Assembly (NCBI GenBank): GCA_963082975.1
Contig: OY720348.1
Location: 65,931,719 to 65,995,718 of the forward strand
DNA length: 64,000 nucleotides
Direction: 5' to 3'
Source: Labia minor
Lineage: Eukaryota; Arthropoda; Insecta; Dermaptera; Spongiphoridae
The position numbers were made by a program, and so were the translations under genes. Below are positions 10,945-24,403 of the stretch, piece after piece (positions within the stretch are counted from its first letter, which is position 1; each line of letters opens with the position of its first letter). Below the pieces are notes generated by a model. That model made no database searches. It saw only the letters and a program-made list of their open reading frames with translations, and had not been told where the DNA came from.

Positions 10945-11466
10945 TTATAATAATCGTCTTAGTTTTTGTTTATTTTTAATGTTTTGTTTCTCATATTGAA
11001 TTTGATTTGTGGTTTGTTTTAAAAATGTTTTCTTTTTTCTTGTCATTTGTCTATTTTCACTGGTTTCAACTATTCTACTATCTAAGAATTTGTTTGATTT
11101 ATTTATATTTCTAGTGTTTGAATTGATGATATTAATAGAATTAATAGAATCAATGGATTTATTCTGATAATGTCTCGTATTAATTATTTTAGAAATTTCA
11201 TTCATATGAAATTCTATATCGGTATTCATGCGTCTATTATATGTTCTATAAGATTTTATTTTATTATATAAACGAGAATGTTTTTTAATAATACTTTTCC
11301 ATTTTTTGCAGACATGATATGATTGATATAACGAAACGATATCTAATTTGTTAAATATAATTTCAATAATTTCGATTGGTAAATTATTTATAAAATTTTC
11401 ATTAAGAATGATGGATTCTGAAAATAAAGAAAAATTGTAGGCAAATAAATCGTAATTGACATTCAT
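10945..11466 (-). CDS. F-box domain protein, copy 7
   Basis: The protein is identical to copy 2. Long leader; TATA at 11809; 1862-base step. The unit matches copy 6 in leader class, upstream variant and the spacer stop, so copies 6 and 7 look like a recent local duplication. Confidence 0.88.
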   Translation of the reverse strand: MNVNYDLFAYNFSLFSESIILNENFINNLPIEIIEIIFNKLDIVSLYQSYHVCKKWKSIIKKHSRLYNKIKSYRTYNRRMNTDIEFHMNEISKIINTRHYQNKSIDSINSINIINSNTRNINKSNKFLDSRIVETSENRQMTRKKKTFLKQTTNQIQYEKQNIKNKQKLRRLL

Positions 11467-12806
11467 TATGTTAGTGAAAAGAATAAATTTGATATACCTA
11501 CAATAGATAATAATAAATAAAATTGATAATTCAATGAAAGAAAAAGAGAATTATGTTTGAAGAATAATTTGTAAGTTATTTTAGAAGAAAAATATTATTT
11601 TTCTGAAAATATAATATAAATAATAATTACAATGAAATGAAATAAATATATATATAAAAATAATTAATCCACAGAGTCGATAAAGAATGAAATTAAAAAG
11701 AATCAATATTTAATGAGTAAATAGAAATTGTACTAAAAATATTTTGATAATGTGTGTATCGGCTATGAAGTCCGGAGACAAAGTGAAATCCATGTATAGT
11801 CCAGGCTGTATTTATAGCAAAATTCACAGGTACAGTCGCATGCTAATAGAAGTAACTATTTAGAGTCAGTGAAAAAAAAATTAATCAAATAACTTTTTAA
11901 AAAACATTATTTAAAAATAAATAATAAATATTTAAAAATAAAAAAAAAAATTAAAAAATAATAATATTAATTTAATCTTTATTGTTTTTGAACATTCACA
12001 CATAATTTTATTTATTAATTTTAATGAATTATTTTGTTTGTTGTTGTTAAATTATTTGTTTAAGAACATATTTCTATCATATTCTAATTAAATTGTTTTT
12101 TTCTTTATTAGTAATATTTTTTTATAAAAAAAAAACAACTGAATTTTAAAATACATGAAATGAATAAAATATTATATTTTAAATTATTTGTCAATCTAAT
12201 GAAATATAATTACAACGAATTAATAAAATTTTTGTGATTTTCAGATATAAATTTAGAGATAAATCTACATATTAATTGAAAATAGTACAGTTTAAAGAAT
12301 GGTAGTATCAAACTAAAGAAAAACAATTAAATAAATATTTTTTATTTTCAAGTACAACTATTGAAAAAAGCAAAATCTGGATACAAGTGAGTATAATAAA
12401 TAAAAATGTAAATAGAATAAAGGAAATATATAAGGTTAAACTAAAATAAATGAAATAATAAGAAATATTTTTCAAACTTGAGATTTTTATTCAAATTTTT
12501 GAGGTAAAAGTAACAAACAAAATAAAATTATAATAGAAATTGTTAGAATAAATAAATTTATTGTTTCAAATAATAGGAATGTTTACATAATGAAAACTAA
12601 TAAAAATAGGAAAGTATTATAAATAAATAAATAAATAAAAAAAAGGAAAAATTTTTAAATAGAGAAATTATTTTTAGTACATGTTAATAAATAATAAATC
12701 TTTTTGATAAGGAGATGTTGTATTAATTAAATTATATCAACTCGAAGGAAAAAATAATATATTTCCCTCTCTTACATCTGTCATGTTAATATCTCTTATA
12801 TATTAA

Positions 12807-13328
12807 TTATAATAATCGTCTTAGTTTTTGTTTATTTTTAATGTTTTGTTTCTCATATTGAATTTGATTTGTGGTTTGTTTTAAAAATGTTTTCTTTTTT
12901 CTTGTCATTTGTCTATTTTCACTGGTTTCAACTATTCTACTATCTAAGAATTTGTTTGATTTATTTATATTTCTAGTGTTTGAATTGATGATATTAATAG
13001 AATTAATAGAATCAATGGATTTATTCTGATAATGTCTCGTATTAATTATTTTAGAAATTTCATTCATATGAAATTCTATATCGGTATTCATGCGTCTATT
13101 ATATGTTCTATAAGATTTTATTTTATTATATAAACGAGAATGTTTTTTAATAATACTTTTCCATTTTTTGCAGACATGATATGATTGATATAACGAAACG
13201 ATATCTAATTTGTTAAATATAATTTCAATAATTTCGATTGGTAAATTATTTATAAAATTTTCATTAAGAATGATGGATTCTGAAAATAAAGAAAAATTGT
13301 AGGCAAATAAATCGTAATTGACATTCAT
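12807..13328 (-). CDS. F-box domain protein, copy 8
   Basis: The protein is identical to copy 2 from the ATG. An in-frame GTG at 13347-13349 extends the open frame by seven codons, but the ATG is preferred. Short leader; TATA at 13654; 1845-base step. The spacer has the TTATAATA variant (about 14388). Confidence 0.87.
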   Translation of the reverse strand: MNVNYDLFAYNFSLFSESIILNENFINNLPIEIIEIIFNKLDIVSLYQSYHVCKKWKSIIKKHSRLYNKIKSYRTYNRRMNTDIEFHMNEISKIINTRHYQNKSIDSINSINIINSNTRNINKSNKFLDSRIVETSENRQMTRKKKTFLKQTTNQIQYEKQNIKNKQKLRRLL

Positions 13329-14651
13329 TATGTTAGTGAAAAGAATCACTTTGATATACCTACAATAGATAATAATAAATAAAATTGATAATTCAATGAA
13401 AGAAAAAGAGAATTATGTTTGAAGAATAATTTGTAAGTTATTTTAGAAGAAAAATATAATATAAATAATAATTACAATGAAATGAAATAAATATATATAT
13501 AAAAATAATTAATCCACAGAGTCGATAAAGAATGAAATTAAAAAGAATCAATATTTAATGAGTAAATAGAAATTGTACTAAAACTATTTTGATAATGTGT
13601 GTATCGGCTATGAAGTCCGGAGACAAAGTGAAATCCATGTATAGTCCAGGCTGTATTTATAGCAAAATTCACAGGTACAGTCGCATGCTAATAGAAGTAA
13701 CTATTTAGAGTCAGTGAAAAAAAAATTAATCAAATAACTTTTTAAAAAACATTATTTAAAAATAAATAATAAATATTTAAAAATAAAAAAAAAAATTAAA
13801 AAATAATAATATTAATTTAATCTTTATTGTTTTTGAACATTCACACATAATTTTATTTATTAATTTTAATGAATTATTTTGTTTGTTGTTGTTAAATTAT
13901 TTGTTTAAGAACATATTTCTATCATATTCTAATTAAATTGTTTTTTTCTTTATTAGTAATATTTTTTTATAAAAAAAAAACAACTGAATTTTAAAATACA
14001 TGAAATGAATAAAATATTATATTTTAAATTATTTGTCAATCTAATGAAATATAATGACAACGAATTAATAAAATTTTTGTGATTTTCAGATATAAATTTA
14101 GAGATAAATCTACATATTAATTGAAAATAGTACAGTTTAAAGAATGGTAGTATCAAACTAAAGAAAAACAATTAAATAAATATTTTTTATTTTCAAGTAC
14201 AACTATTGAAAAAAGCAAAATCTGGATACAAGTGAGTATAATAAATAAAAATGTAAATAGAATAAAGGAAATATATAAGGTTAAACTAAAATAAATGAAA
14301 TAATAAGAAATATTTTTCAAACTTGAGATTTTTATTCAAATTTTTGAGGTAAAAGTAACAAACAAAATAAAATTATAATAGAAATTGTTATAATAAATAA
14401 ATTTATTGTTTCAAATAATAGGAATGTTTACATAATGAAAACTAATAAAAATAGGAAAGTATTATAAATAAATAAATAAATAAAAAAAAGGAAAAATTTT
14501 TAAATAGAGAAATTATTTTTAGTACATGTTAATAAATAATAAATCTTTTTGATAAGGAGATGTTGTATTAATTAAATTATATCAACTCGAAGGAAAAAAT
14601 AATATATTTCCCTCTCTTACATCTGTCATGTTAATATCTCTTATATATTAA

Positions 14652-15173
14652 TTATAATAATCGTCTTAGTTTTTGTTTATTTTTAATGTTTTGTTTCTCA
14701 TATTGAATTTGATTTGTGGTTTGTTTTAAAAATGTTTTCTTTTTTCTTGTCATTTGTCTATTTTCACTGGTTTCAACTATTCTACTATCTAAGAATTTGT
14801 TTGATTTATTTATATTTCTAGTGTTTGAATTGATGATATTAATAGAATTAATAGAATCAATGGATTTATTCTGATAATGTCTCGTATTAATTATTTTAGA
14901 AATTTCATTCATATGAAATTCTATATCGGTATTCATGCGTCTATTATATGTTCTATAAGATTTTATTTTATTATATAAACGAGAATGTTTTTTAATAATA
15001 CTTTTCCATTTTTTGCAGACATGATATGATTGATATAACGAAACGATATCTAATTTGTTAAATATAATTTCAATAATTTCGATTGGTAAATTATTTATAA
15101 AATTTTCATTAAGAATGATGGATTCTGAAAATAAAGAAAAATTGTAGGCAAATAAATCGTAATTGACATTCAT
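14652..15173 (-). CDS. F-box domain protein, copy 9
   Basis: The protein is identical to copy 2. It has the same upstream GTG variant as copy 8. Short leader; TATA at 15499; 1845-base step. The spacer TTATAATA variant is at about 16233. The unit closely resembles copy 8. Confidence 0.87.
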   Translation of the reverse strand: MNVNYDLFAYNFSLFSESIILNENFINNLPIEIIEIIFNKLDIVSLYQSYHVCKKWKSIIKKHSRLYNKIKSYRTYNRRMNTDIEFHMNEISKIINTRHYQNKSIDSINSINIINSNTRNINKSNKFLDSRIVETSENRQMTRKKKTFLKQTTNQIQYEKQNIKNKQKLRRLL

Positions 15174-16496
15174 TATGTTAGTGAAAAGAATCACTTTGAT
15201 ATACCTACAATAGATAATAATAAATAAAATTGATAATTCAATGAAAGAAAAAGAGAATTATGTTTGAAGAATAATTTGTAAGTTATTTTAGAAGAAAAAT
15301 ATAATATAAATAATAATTACAATGAGATGAAATAAATATATATATAAAAATTATTAATCCACAGAGTCGATAAAGAATGAAATTAAAAAGAATCAATATT
15401 TAATGAGTAAATAGAAATTGTACTAAAAATATTTTGATAATGTGTGTATCGGCTATGAAGTCCGGAGACAAAGTGAAATCCATGTATAGTCCAGGCTGTA
15501 TTTATAGCAAAATTCACAGGTACAGTCGCATGCTAATAGAAGTAACTATTTAGAGTCAGTGAAAAAAAAATTAATCAAATAACTTTTTAAAAAACATTAT
15601 TTAAAAATAAATAATAAATATTTAAAAATAAAAAAAAAAATTAAAAAATAATAATATTAATTTAATCTTTATTGTTTTTGAACATTCACACATAATTTTA
15701 TTTATTAATTTTAATGAATTATTTTGTTTGTTGTTGTTAAATTATTTGTTTAAGAACATATTTCTATCATATTCTAATTAAATTGTTTTTTTCTTTATTA
15801 GTAATATTTTTTTATAAAAAAAAAACAACTGAATTTTAAAATACATGAAATGAATAAAATATTATATTTTAAATTATTTGTCAATCTAATGAAATATAAT
15901 GACAACGAATTAATAAAATTTTTGTGATTTTCAGATATAAATTTAGAGATAAATCTACATATTAATTGAAAATAGTACAGTTTAAAGAATGGTAGTATCA
16001 AACTAAAGAAAAACAATTAAATAAATATTTTTTATTTTCAAGTACAACTATTGAAAAAAGCAAAATCTGGATACAAGTGAGTATAATAAATAAAAATGTA
16101 AATAGAATAAAGGAAATATATAAGGTTAAACTAAAATAAATGAAATAATAAGAAATATTTTTCAAACTTGAGATTTTTATTCAAATTTTTGAGGTAAAAG
16201 TAACAAACAAAATAAAATTATAATAGAAATTGTTATAATAAATAAATTTATTGTTTCAAATAATAGGAATGTTTACATAATGAAAACTAATAAAAATAGG
16301 AAAGTATTATAAATAAATAAATAAATAAAAAAAAGGAAAAATTTTTAAATAGAGAAATTATTTTTAGTACATGTTAATAAATAATAAATCTTTTTGATAA
16401 GGAGATGTTGTATTAATTAAATTATATCAACTCGAAGGAAAAAATAATATATTTCCCTCTCTTACATCTGTCATGTTAATATCTCTTATATATTAA

Positions 16497-17018
16497 TTAT
16501 AATAATCGTCTTAGTTTTTGTTTATTTTTAATGTTTTGTTTCTCATATTGAATTTGATTTGTGGTTTGTTTTAAAAATGTTTTCTTTTTTCTTGTCATTT
16601 GTCTATTTTCACTGGTTTCAACTATTCTACTATCTAAGAATTTGTTTGATTTATTTATATTTCTAGTGTTTGAATTGATGATATTAATAGAATTAATAGA
16701 ATCAATGGATTTATTCTGATAATGTCTCGTATTAATTATTTTAGAAATTTCATTCATATGAAATTCTATATCGGTATTCATGCGTCTATTATATGTTCTA
16801 TAAGATTTTATTTTATTATATAAACGAGAATGTTTTTTAATAATACTTTTCCATTTTTTGCAGACATGATATGATTGATATAACGAAACGATATCTAATT
16901 TGTTAAATATAATTTCAATAATTTCGATTGGTAAATTATTTATAAAATTTTCATTAAGAATGATGGATTCTGAAAATAAAGAAAAATTGTAGGCAAATAA
17001 ATCGTAATTGACATTCAT
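16497..17018 (-). CDS. F-box domain protein, copy 10
   Basis: The protein is identical to copy 2. Short leader; TATA at 17344; 1845-base step. The spacer reverts to the GATTAAATAAG type (about 17986). Confidence 0.88.
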   Translation of the reverse strand: MNVNYDLFAYNFSLFSESIILNENFINNLPIEIIEIIFNKLDIVSLYQSYHVCKKWKSIIKKHSRLYNKIKSYRTYNRRMNTDIEFHMNEISKIINTRHYQNKSIDSINSINIINSNTRNINKSNKFLDSRIVETSENRQMTRKKKTFLKQTTNQIQYEKQNIKNKQKLRRLL

Positions 17019-18341
17019 TATGTTAGTGAAAAGAATAACTTTGATATACCTACAATAGATAATAATAAATAAAATTGATAATTCAATGAAAGAAAAAGAG
17101 AATTATGTTTGAAGAATAATTTGTAAGTTATTTTAGAAGAAAAATATAATATAAATAATAATTACAATGAAATGAAATAAATATATATATAAAAATAATT
17201 AATCCACAGAGTCGATAAAGAATGAAATTAAAAAGAATCAATATTTAATGAGTAAATAGAAATTGTACTAAAACTATTTTGATAATGTGTGTATCGGCTA
17301 TGAAGTCCGGAGACAAAGTGAAATCCATGTATAGTCCAGGCTGTATTTATAGCAAAATTCACAGGTACAGTCGCATGCTAATAGAAGTAACTATTTAGAG
17401 TCAGTGAAAAAAAAATTAATCAAATAACTTTTTAAAAAACATTATTTAAAAATAAATAATAAATATTTAAAAATAAAAAAAAAAATTAAAAAATAATAAT
17501 ATTAATTTAATCTTTATTGTTTTTGAACATTCACACATAATTTTATTTATTAATTTTAATGAATTATTTTGTTTGTTGTTGTTAAATTATTTGTTTAAGA
17601 ACATATTTCTATCATATTCTAATTAAATTGTTTTTTTCTTTATTAGTAATATTTTTTTATAAAAAAAAAACAACTGAATTTTAAAATACATGAAATGAAT
17701 AAAATATTATATTTTAAATTATTTGTCAATCTAATGAAATATAATGACAACGAATTAATAAAATTTTTGTGATTTTCAGATATAAATTTAGAGATAAATC
17801 TACATATTAATTGAAAATAGTACAGTTTAAAGAATGGTAGTATCAAACTAAAGAAAAACAATTAAATAAATATTTTTTATTTTCAAGTACAACTATTGAA
17901 AAAAGCAAAATCTGGATACAAGTGAGTATAATAAATAAAAATGTAAATAGAATAAAGGAAATATATAAGGTTAAACTAAAATAAATGATTAAATAAGAAA
18001 TATTTTTCAAACTTGAGATTTTTATTCAAATTTTTGAGGTAAAAGTAACAAACAAAATAAAATTATAATAGAAATTGTTAGAATAAATAAATTTATTGTT
18101 TCAAATAATAGGAATGTTTACATAATGAAAACTAATAAAAATAGGAAAGTATTATAAATAAATAAATAAATAAAAAAAAGGAAAAATTTTTAAATAGAGA
18201 AATTATTTTTAGTACATGTTAATAAATAATAAATCTTTTTGATAAGGAGATGTTGTATTAATTAAATTATATCAACTCGAAGGAAAAAATAATATATTTC
18301 CCTCTCTTACATCTGTCATGTTAATATCTCTTATATATTAA

Positions 18342-18863
18342 TTATAATAATCGTCTTAGTTTTTGTTTATTTTTAATGTTTTGTTTCTCATATTGAATTT
18401 GATTTGTGGTTTGTTTTAAAAATGTTTTCTTTTTTCTTGTCATTTGTCTATTTTCACTGGTTTCAACTATTCTACTATCTAAGAATTTGTTTGATTTATT
18501 TATATTTCTAGTGTTTGAATTGATGATATTAATAGAATTAATAGAATCAATGGATTTATTCTGATAATGTCTCGTATTAATTATTTTAGAAATTTCATTC
18601 ATATGAAATTCTATATCGGTATTCATGCGTCTATTATATGTTCTATAAGATTTTATTTTATTATATAAACGAGAATGTTTTTTAATAATACTTTTCCATT
18701 TTTTGCAGACATGATATGATTGATATAACGAAACGATATCTAATTTGTTAAATATAATTTCAATAATTTCGATTGGTAAATTATTTATAAAATTTTCATT
18801 AAGAATGATGGATTCTGAAAATAAAGAAAAATTGTAGGCAAATAAATCGTAATTGACATTCAT
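18342..18863 (-). CDS. F-box domain protein, copy 11
   Basis: The protein is identical to copy 2. Short leader; TATA at 19189. It has the 12-base-shorter spacer, giving an 1833-base step. The T-run in the spacer is one base longer than in the 1832-base units. Confidence 0.88.
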   Translation of the reverse strand: MNVNYDLFAYNFSLFSESIILNENFINNLPIEIIEIIFNKLDIVSLYQSYHVCKKWKSIIKKHSRLYNKIKSYRTYNRRMNTDIEFHMNEISKIINTRHYQNKSIDSINSINIINSNTRNINKSNKFLDSRIVETSENRQMTRKKKTFLKQTTNQIQYEKQNIKNKQKLRRLL

Positions 18864-20174
18864 TATGTTAGTGAAAAGAATAACTTTGATATACCTACAA
18901 TAGATAATAATAAATAAAATTGATAATTCAATGAAAGAAAAAGAGAATTATGTTTGAAGAATAATTTGTAAGTTATTTTAGAAGAAAAATATAATATAAA
19001 TAATAATTACAATGAGATGAAATAAATATATATATAAAAATTATTAATCCACAGAGTCGATAAAGAATGAAATTAAAAAGAATCAATATTTAATGAGTAA
19101 ATAGAAATTGTACTAAAAATATTTTGATAATGTGTGTATCGGCTATGAAGTCCGGAGACAAAGTGAAATCCATGTATAGTCCAGGCTGTATTTATAGCAA
19201 AATTCACAGGTACAGTCGCATGCTAATAGAAGTAACTATTTAGAGTCAGTGAAAAAAAAATTAATCAAATAACTTTTTAAAAAACATTATTTAAAAATAA
19301 ATAATAAATATTTAAAAATAAAAAAAAAAATTAAAAAATAATAATATTAATATTTTTGAACATTCACACATAATTTTATTTATTAATTTTAATGAATTAT
19401 TTTGTTTGTTGTTGTTAAATTATTTGTTTAAGAACATATTTCTATCATATTCTAATTAAATTGTTTTTTTCTTTATTAGTAATATTTTTTTATAAAAAAA
19501 AAACAACTGAATTTTAAAATACATGAAATGAATAAAATATTATATTTTAAATTATTTGTCAATCTAATGAAATATAATGACAACGAATTAATAAAATTTT
19601 TGTGATTTTCAGATATAAATTTAGAGATAAATCTACATATTAATTGAAAATAGTACAGTTTAAAGAATGGTAGTATCAAACTAAAGAAAAACAATTAAAT
19701 AAATATTTTTTATTTTCAAGTACAACTATTGAAAAAAGCAAAATCTGGATACAAGTGAGTATAATAAATAAAAATGTAAATAGAATAAAGGAAATATATA
19801 AGGTTAAACTAAAATAAATGAAATAATAAGAAATATTTTTCAAACTTGAGATTTTTATTCAAATTTTTGAGGTAAAAGTAACAAACAAAATAAAATTATA
19901 ATAGAAATTGTTAGAATAAATAAATTTATTGTTTCAAATAATAGGAATGTTTACATAATGAAAACTAATAAAAATAGGAAAGTATTATAAATAAATAAAT
20001 AAATAAAAAAAAGGAAAAATTTTTAAATAGAGAAATTATTTTTAGTACATGTTAATAAATAATAAATCTTTTTGATAAGGAGATGTTGTATTAATTAAAT
20101 TATATCAACTCGAAGGAAAAAATAATATATTTCCCTCTCTTACATCTGTCATGTTAATATCTCTTATATATTAA

Positions 20175-20696
20175 TTATAATAATCGTCTTAGTTTTTGTT
20201 TATTTTTAATGTTTTGTTTCTCATATTGAATTTGATTTGTGGTTTGTTTTAAAAATGTTTTCTTTTTTCTTGTCATTTGTCTATTTTCACTGGTTTCAAC
20301 TATTCTACTATCTAAGAATTTGTTTGATTTATTTATATTTCTAGTGTTTGAATTGATGATATTAATAGAATTAATAGAATCAATGGATTTATTCTGATAA
20401 TGTCTCGTATTAATTATTTTAGAAATTTCATTCATATGAAATTCTATATCGGTATTCATGCGTCTATTATATGTTCTATAAGATTTTATTTTATTATATA
20501 AACGAGAATGTTTTTTAATAATACTTTTCCATTTTTTGCAGACATGATATGATTGATATAACGAAACGATATCTAATTTGTTAAATATAATTTCAATAAT
20601 TTCGATTGGTAAATTATTTATAAAATTTTCATTAAGAATGATGGATTCTGAAAATAAAGAAAAATTGTAGGCAAATAAATCGTAATTGACATTCAT
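20175..20696 (-). CDS. F-box domain protein, copy 12
   Basis: The protein is identical to copy 2. Short leader; TATA at 21022; 1845-base step. A change not noticed elsewhere (AAGGATATAT) lies in the spacer near 21636. Confidence 0.88.
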   Translation of the reverse strand: MNVNYDLFAYNFSLFSESIILNENFINNLPIEIIEIIFNKLDIVSLYQSYHVCKKWKSIIKKHSRLYNKIKSYRTYNRRMNTDIEFHMNEISKIINTRHYQNKSIDSINSINIINSNTRNINKSNKFLDSRIVETSENRQMTRKKKTFLKQTTNQIQYEKQNIKNKQKLRRLL

Positions 20697-22019
20697 TATG
20701 TTAGTGAAAAGAATAACTTTGATATACCTACAATAGATAATAATAAATAAAATTGATAATTCAATGAAAGAAAAAGAGAATTATGTTTGAAGAATAATTT
20801 GTAAGTTATTTTAGAAGAAAAATATAATATAAATAATAATTACAATGAGATGAAATAAATATATATATAAAAATTATTAATCCACAGAGTCGATAAAGAA
20901 TGAAATTAAAAAGAATCAATATTTAATGAGTAAATAGAAATTGTACTAAAAATATTTTGATAATGTGTGTATCGGCTATGAAGTCCGGAGACAAAGTGAA
21001 ATCCATGTATAGTCCAGGCTGTATTTATAGCAAAATTCACAGGTACAGTCGCATGCTAATAGAAGTAACTATTTAGAGTCAGTGAAAAAAAAATTAATCA
21101 AATAACTTTTTAAAAAACATTATTTAAAAATAAATAATAAATATTTAAAAATAAAAAAAAAAATTAAAAAATAATAATATTAATTTAATCTTTATTGTTT
21201 TTGAACATTCACACATAATTTTATTTATTAATTTTAATGAATTATTTTGTTTGTTGTTGTTAAATTATTTGTTTAAGAACATATTTCTATCATATTCTAA
21301 TTAAATTGTTTTTTTCTTTATTAGTAATATTTTTTTATAAAAAAAAAACAACTGAATTTTAAAATACATGAAATGAATAAAATATTATATTTTAAATTAT
21401 TTGTCAATCTAATGAAATATAATGACAACGAATTAATAAAATTTTTGTGATTTTCAGATATAAATTTAGAGATAAATCTACATATTAATTGAAAATAGTA
21501 CAGTTTAAAGAATGGTAGTATCAAACTAAAGAAAAACAATTAAATAAATATTTTTTATTTTCAAGTACAACTATTGAAAAAAGCAAAATCTGGATACAAG
21601 TGAGTATAATAAATAAAAATGTAAATAGAATAAAGGATATATATAAGGTTAAACTAAAATAAATGATTAAATAAGAAATATTTTTCAAACTTGAGATTTT
21701 TATTCAAATTTTTGAGGTAAAAGTAACAAACAAAATAAAATTATAATAGAAATTGTTAGAATAAATAAATTTATTGTTTCAAATAATAGGAATGTTTACA
21801 TAATGAAAACTAATAAAAATAGGAAAGTATTATAAATAAATAAATAAATAAAAAAAAGGAAAAATTTTTAAATAGAGAAATTATTTTTAGTACATGTTAA
21901 TAAATAATAAATCTTTTTGATAAGGAGATGTTGTATTAATTAAATTATATCAACTCGAAGGAAAAAATAATATATTTCCCTCTCTTACATCTGTCATGTT
22001 AATATCTCTTATATATTAA

Positions 22020-22541
22020 TTATAATAATCGTCTTAGTTTTTGTTTATTTTTAATGTTTTGTTTCTCATATTGAATTTGATTTGTGGTTTGTTTTAAAAA
22101 TGTTTTCTTTTTTCTTGTCATTTGTCTATTTTCACTGGTTTCAACTATTCTACTATCTAAGAATTTGTTTGATTTATTTATATTTCTAGTGTTTGAATTG
22201 ATGATATTAATAGAATTAATAGAATCAATGGATTTATTCTGATAATGTCTCGTATTAATTATTTTAGAAATTTCATTCATATGAAATTCTATATCGGTAT
22301 TCATGCGTCTATTATATGTTCTATAAGATTTTATTTTATTATATAAACGAGAATGTTTTTTAATAATACTTTTCCATTTTTTGCAGACATGATATGATTG
22401 ATATAACGAAACGATATCTAATTTGTTAAATATAATTTCAATAATTTCGATTGGTAAATTATTTATAAAATTTTCATTAAGAATGATGGATTCTGAAAAT
22501 AAAGAAAAATTGTAGGCAAATAAATCGTAATTGACATTCAT
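22020..22541 (-). CDS. F-box domain protein, copy 13
   Basis: The protein is identical to copy 2. Long leader; TATA at 22884; 1862-base step. This is the first copy of the register that matches copies 22-27 at an offset of 16,676 bases. Confidence 0.88.
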   Translation of the reverse strand: MNVNYDLFAYNFSLFSESIILNENFINNLPIEIIEIIFNKLDIVSLYQSYHVCKKWKSIIKKHSRLYNKIKSYRTYNRRMNTDIEFHMNEISKIINTRHYQNKSIDSINSINIINSNTRNINKSNKFLDSRIVETSENRQMTRKKKTFLKQTTNQIQYEKQNIKNKQKLRRLL

Positions 22542-23881
22542 TATGTTAGTGAAAAGAATAACTTTGATATACCTACAATAGATAATAATAAATAAAATTG
22601 ATAATTCAATGAAAGAAAAAGAGAATTATGTTTGAAGAATAATTTGTAAGTTATTTTAGAAGAAAAATATTATTTTTCTGAAAATATAATATAAATAATA
22701 ATTACAATGAAATGAAATAAATATATATATAAAAATAATTAATCCACAGAGTCGATAAAGAATGAAATTAAAAAGAATCAATATTTAATGAGTAAATAGA
22801 AATTGTACTAAAAATATTTTGATAATGTGTGTATCGGCTATGAAGTCCGGAGACAAAGTGAAATCCATGTATAGTCCAGGCTGTATTTATAGCAAAATTC
22901 ACAGGTACAGTCGCATGCTAATAGAAGTAACTATTTAGAGTCAGTGAAAAAAAAATTAATCAAATAACTTTTTAAAAAACATTATTTAAAAATAAATAAT
23001 AAATATTTAAAAATAAAAAAAAAAATTAAAAAATAATAATATTAATTTAATCTTTATTGTTTTTGAACATTCACACATAATTTTATTTATTAATTTTAAT
23101 GAATTATTTTGTTTGTTGTTGTTAAATTATTTGTTTAAGAACATATTTCTATCATATTCTAATTAAATTGTTTTTTTCTTTATTAGTAATATTTTTTTAT
23201 AAAAAAAAAACAACTGAATTTTAAAATACATGAAATGAATAAAATATTATATTTTAAATTATTTGTCAATCTAATGAAATATAATGACAACGAATTAATA
23301 AAATTTTTGTGATTTTCAGATATAAATTTAGAGATAAATCTACATATTAATTGAAAATAGTACAGTTTAAAGAATGGTAGTATCAAACTAAAGAAAAACA
23401 ATTAAATAAATATTTTTTATTTTCAAGTACAACTATTGAAAAAAGCAAAATCTGGATACAAGTGAGTATAATAAATAAAAATGTAAATAGAATAAAGGAA
23501 ATATATAAGGTTAAACTAAAATAAATGAAATAATAAGAAATATTTTTCAAACTTGAGATTTTTATTCAAATTTTTGAGGTAAAAGTAACAAACAAAATAA
23601 AATTATAATAGAAATTGTTAGAATAAATAAATTTATTGTTTCAAATAATAGGAATGTTTACATAATGAAAACTAATAAAAATAGGAAAGTATTATAAATA
23701 AATAAATAAATAAAAAAAAGGAAAAATTTTTAAATAGAGAAATTATTTTTAGTACATGTTAATAAATAATAAATCTTTTTGATAAGGAGATGTTGTATTA
23801 ATTAAATTATATCAACTCGAAGGAAAAAATAATATATTTCCCTCTCTTACATCTGTCATGTTAATATCTCTTATATATTAA

Positions 23882-24403
23882 TTATAATAATCGTCTTAGT
23901 TTTTGTTTATTTTTAATGTTTTGTTTCTCATATTGAATTTGATTTGTGGTTTGTTTTAAAAATGTTTTCTTTTTTCTTGTCATTTGTCTATTTTCACTGG
24001 TTTCAACTATTCTACTATCTAAGAATTTGTTTGATTTATTTATATTTCTAGTGTTTGAATTGATGATATTAATAGAATTAATAGAATCAATGGATTTATT
24101 CTGATAATGTCTCGTATTAATTATTTTAGAAATTTCATTCATATGAAATTCTATATCGGTATTCATGCGTCTATTATATGTTCTATAAGATTTTATTTTA
24201 TTATATAAACGAGAATGTTTTTTAATAATACTTTTCCATTTTTTGCAGACATGATATGATTGATATAACGAAACGATATCTAATTTGTTAAATATAATTT
24301 CAATAATTTCGATTGGTAAATTATTTATAAAATTTTCATTAAGAATGATGGATTCTGAAAATAAAGAAAAATTGTAGGCAAATAAATCGTAATTGACATT
24401 CAT
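23882..24403 (-). CDS. F-box domain protein, copy 14
   Basis: The protein is identical to copy 2. Long leader; TATA at 24746; 1862-base step. It shares its upstream ATAAATTTG variant with copy 23, its partner in the 16,676-base register. Confidence 0.88.
   Translation of the reverse strand: MNVNYDLFAYNFSLFSESIILNENFINNLPIEIIEIIFNKLDIVSLYQSYHVCKKWKSIIKKHSRLYNKIKSYRTYNRRMNTDIEFHMNEISKIINTRHYQNKSIDSINSINIINSNTRNINKSNKFLDSRIVETSENRQMTRKKKTFLKQTTNQIQYEKQNIKNKQKLRRLL

Noticed and set aside
13329-13349. Seven-codon N-terminal extension of the F-box protein in some copies
   Set aside because: It depends on a GTG start present in only seven copies. The ATG with A at -3 is present in all intact copies and is the sensible eukaryotic start.
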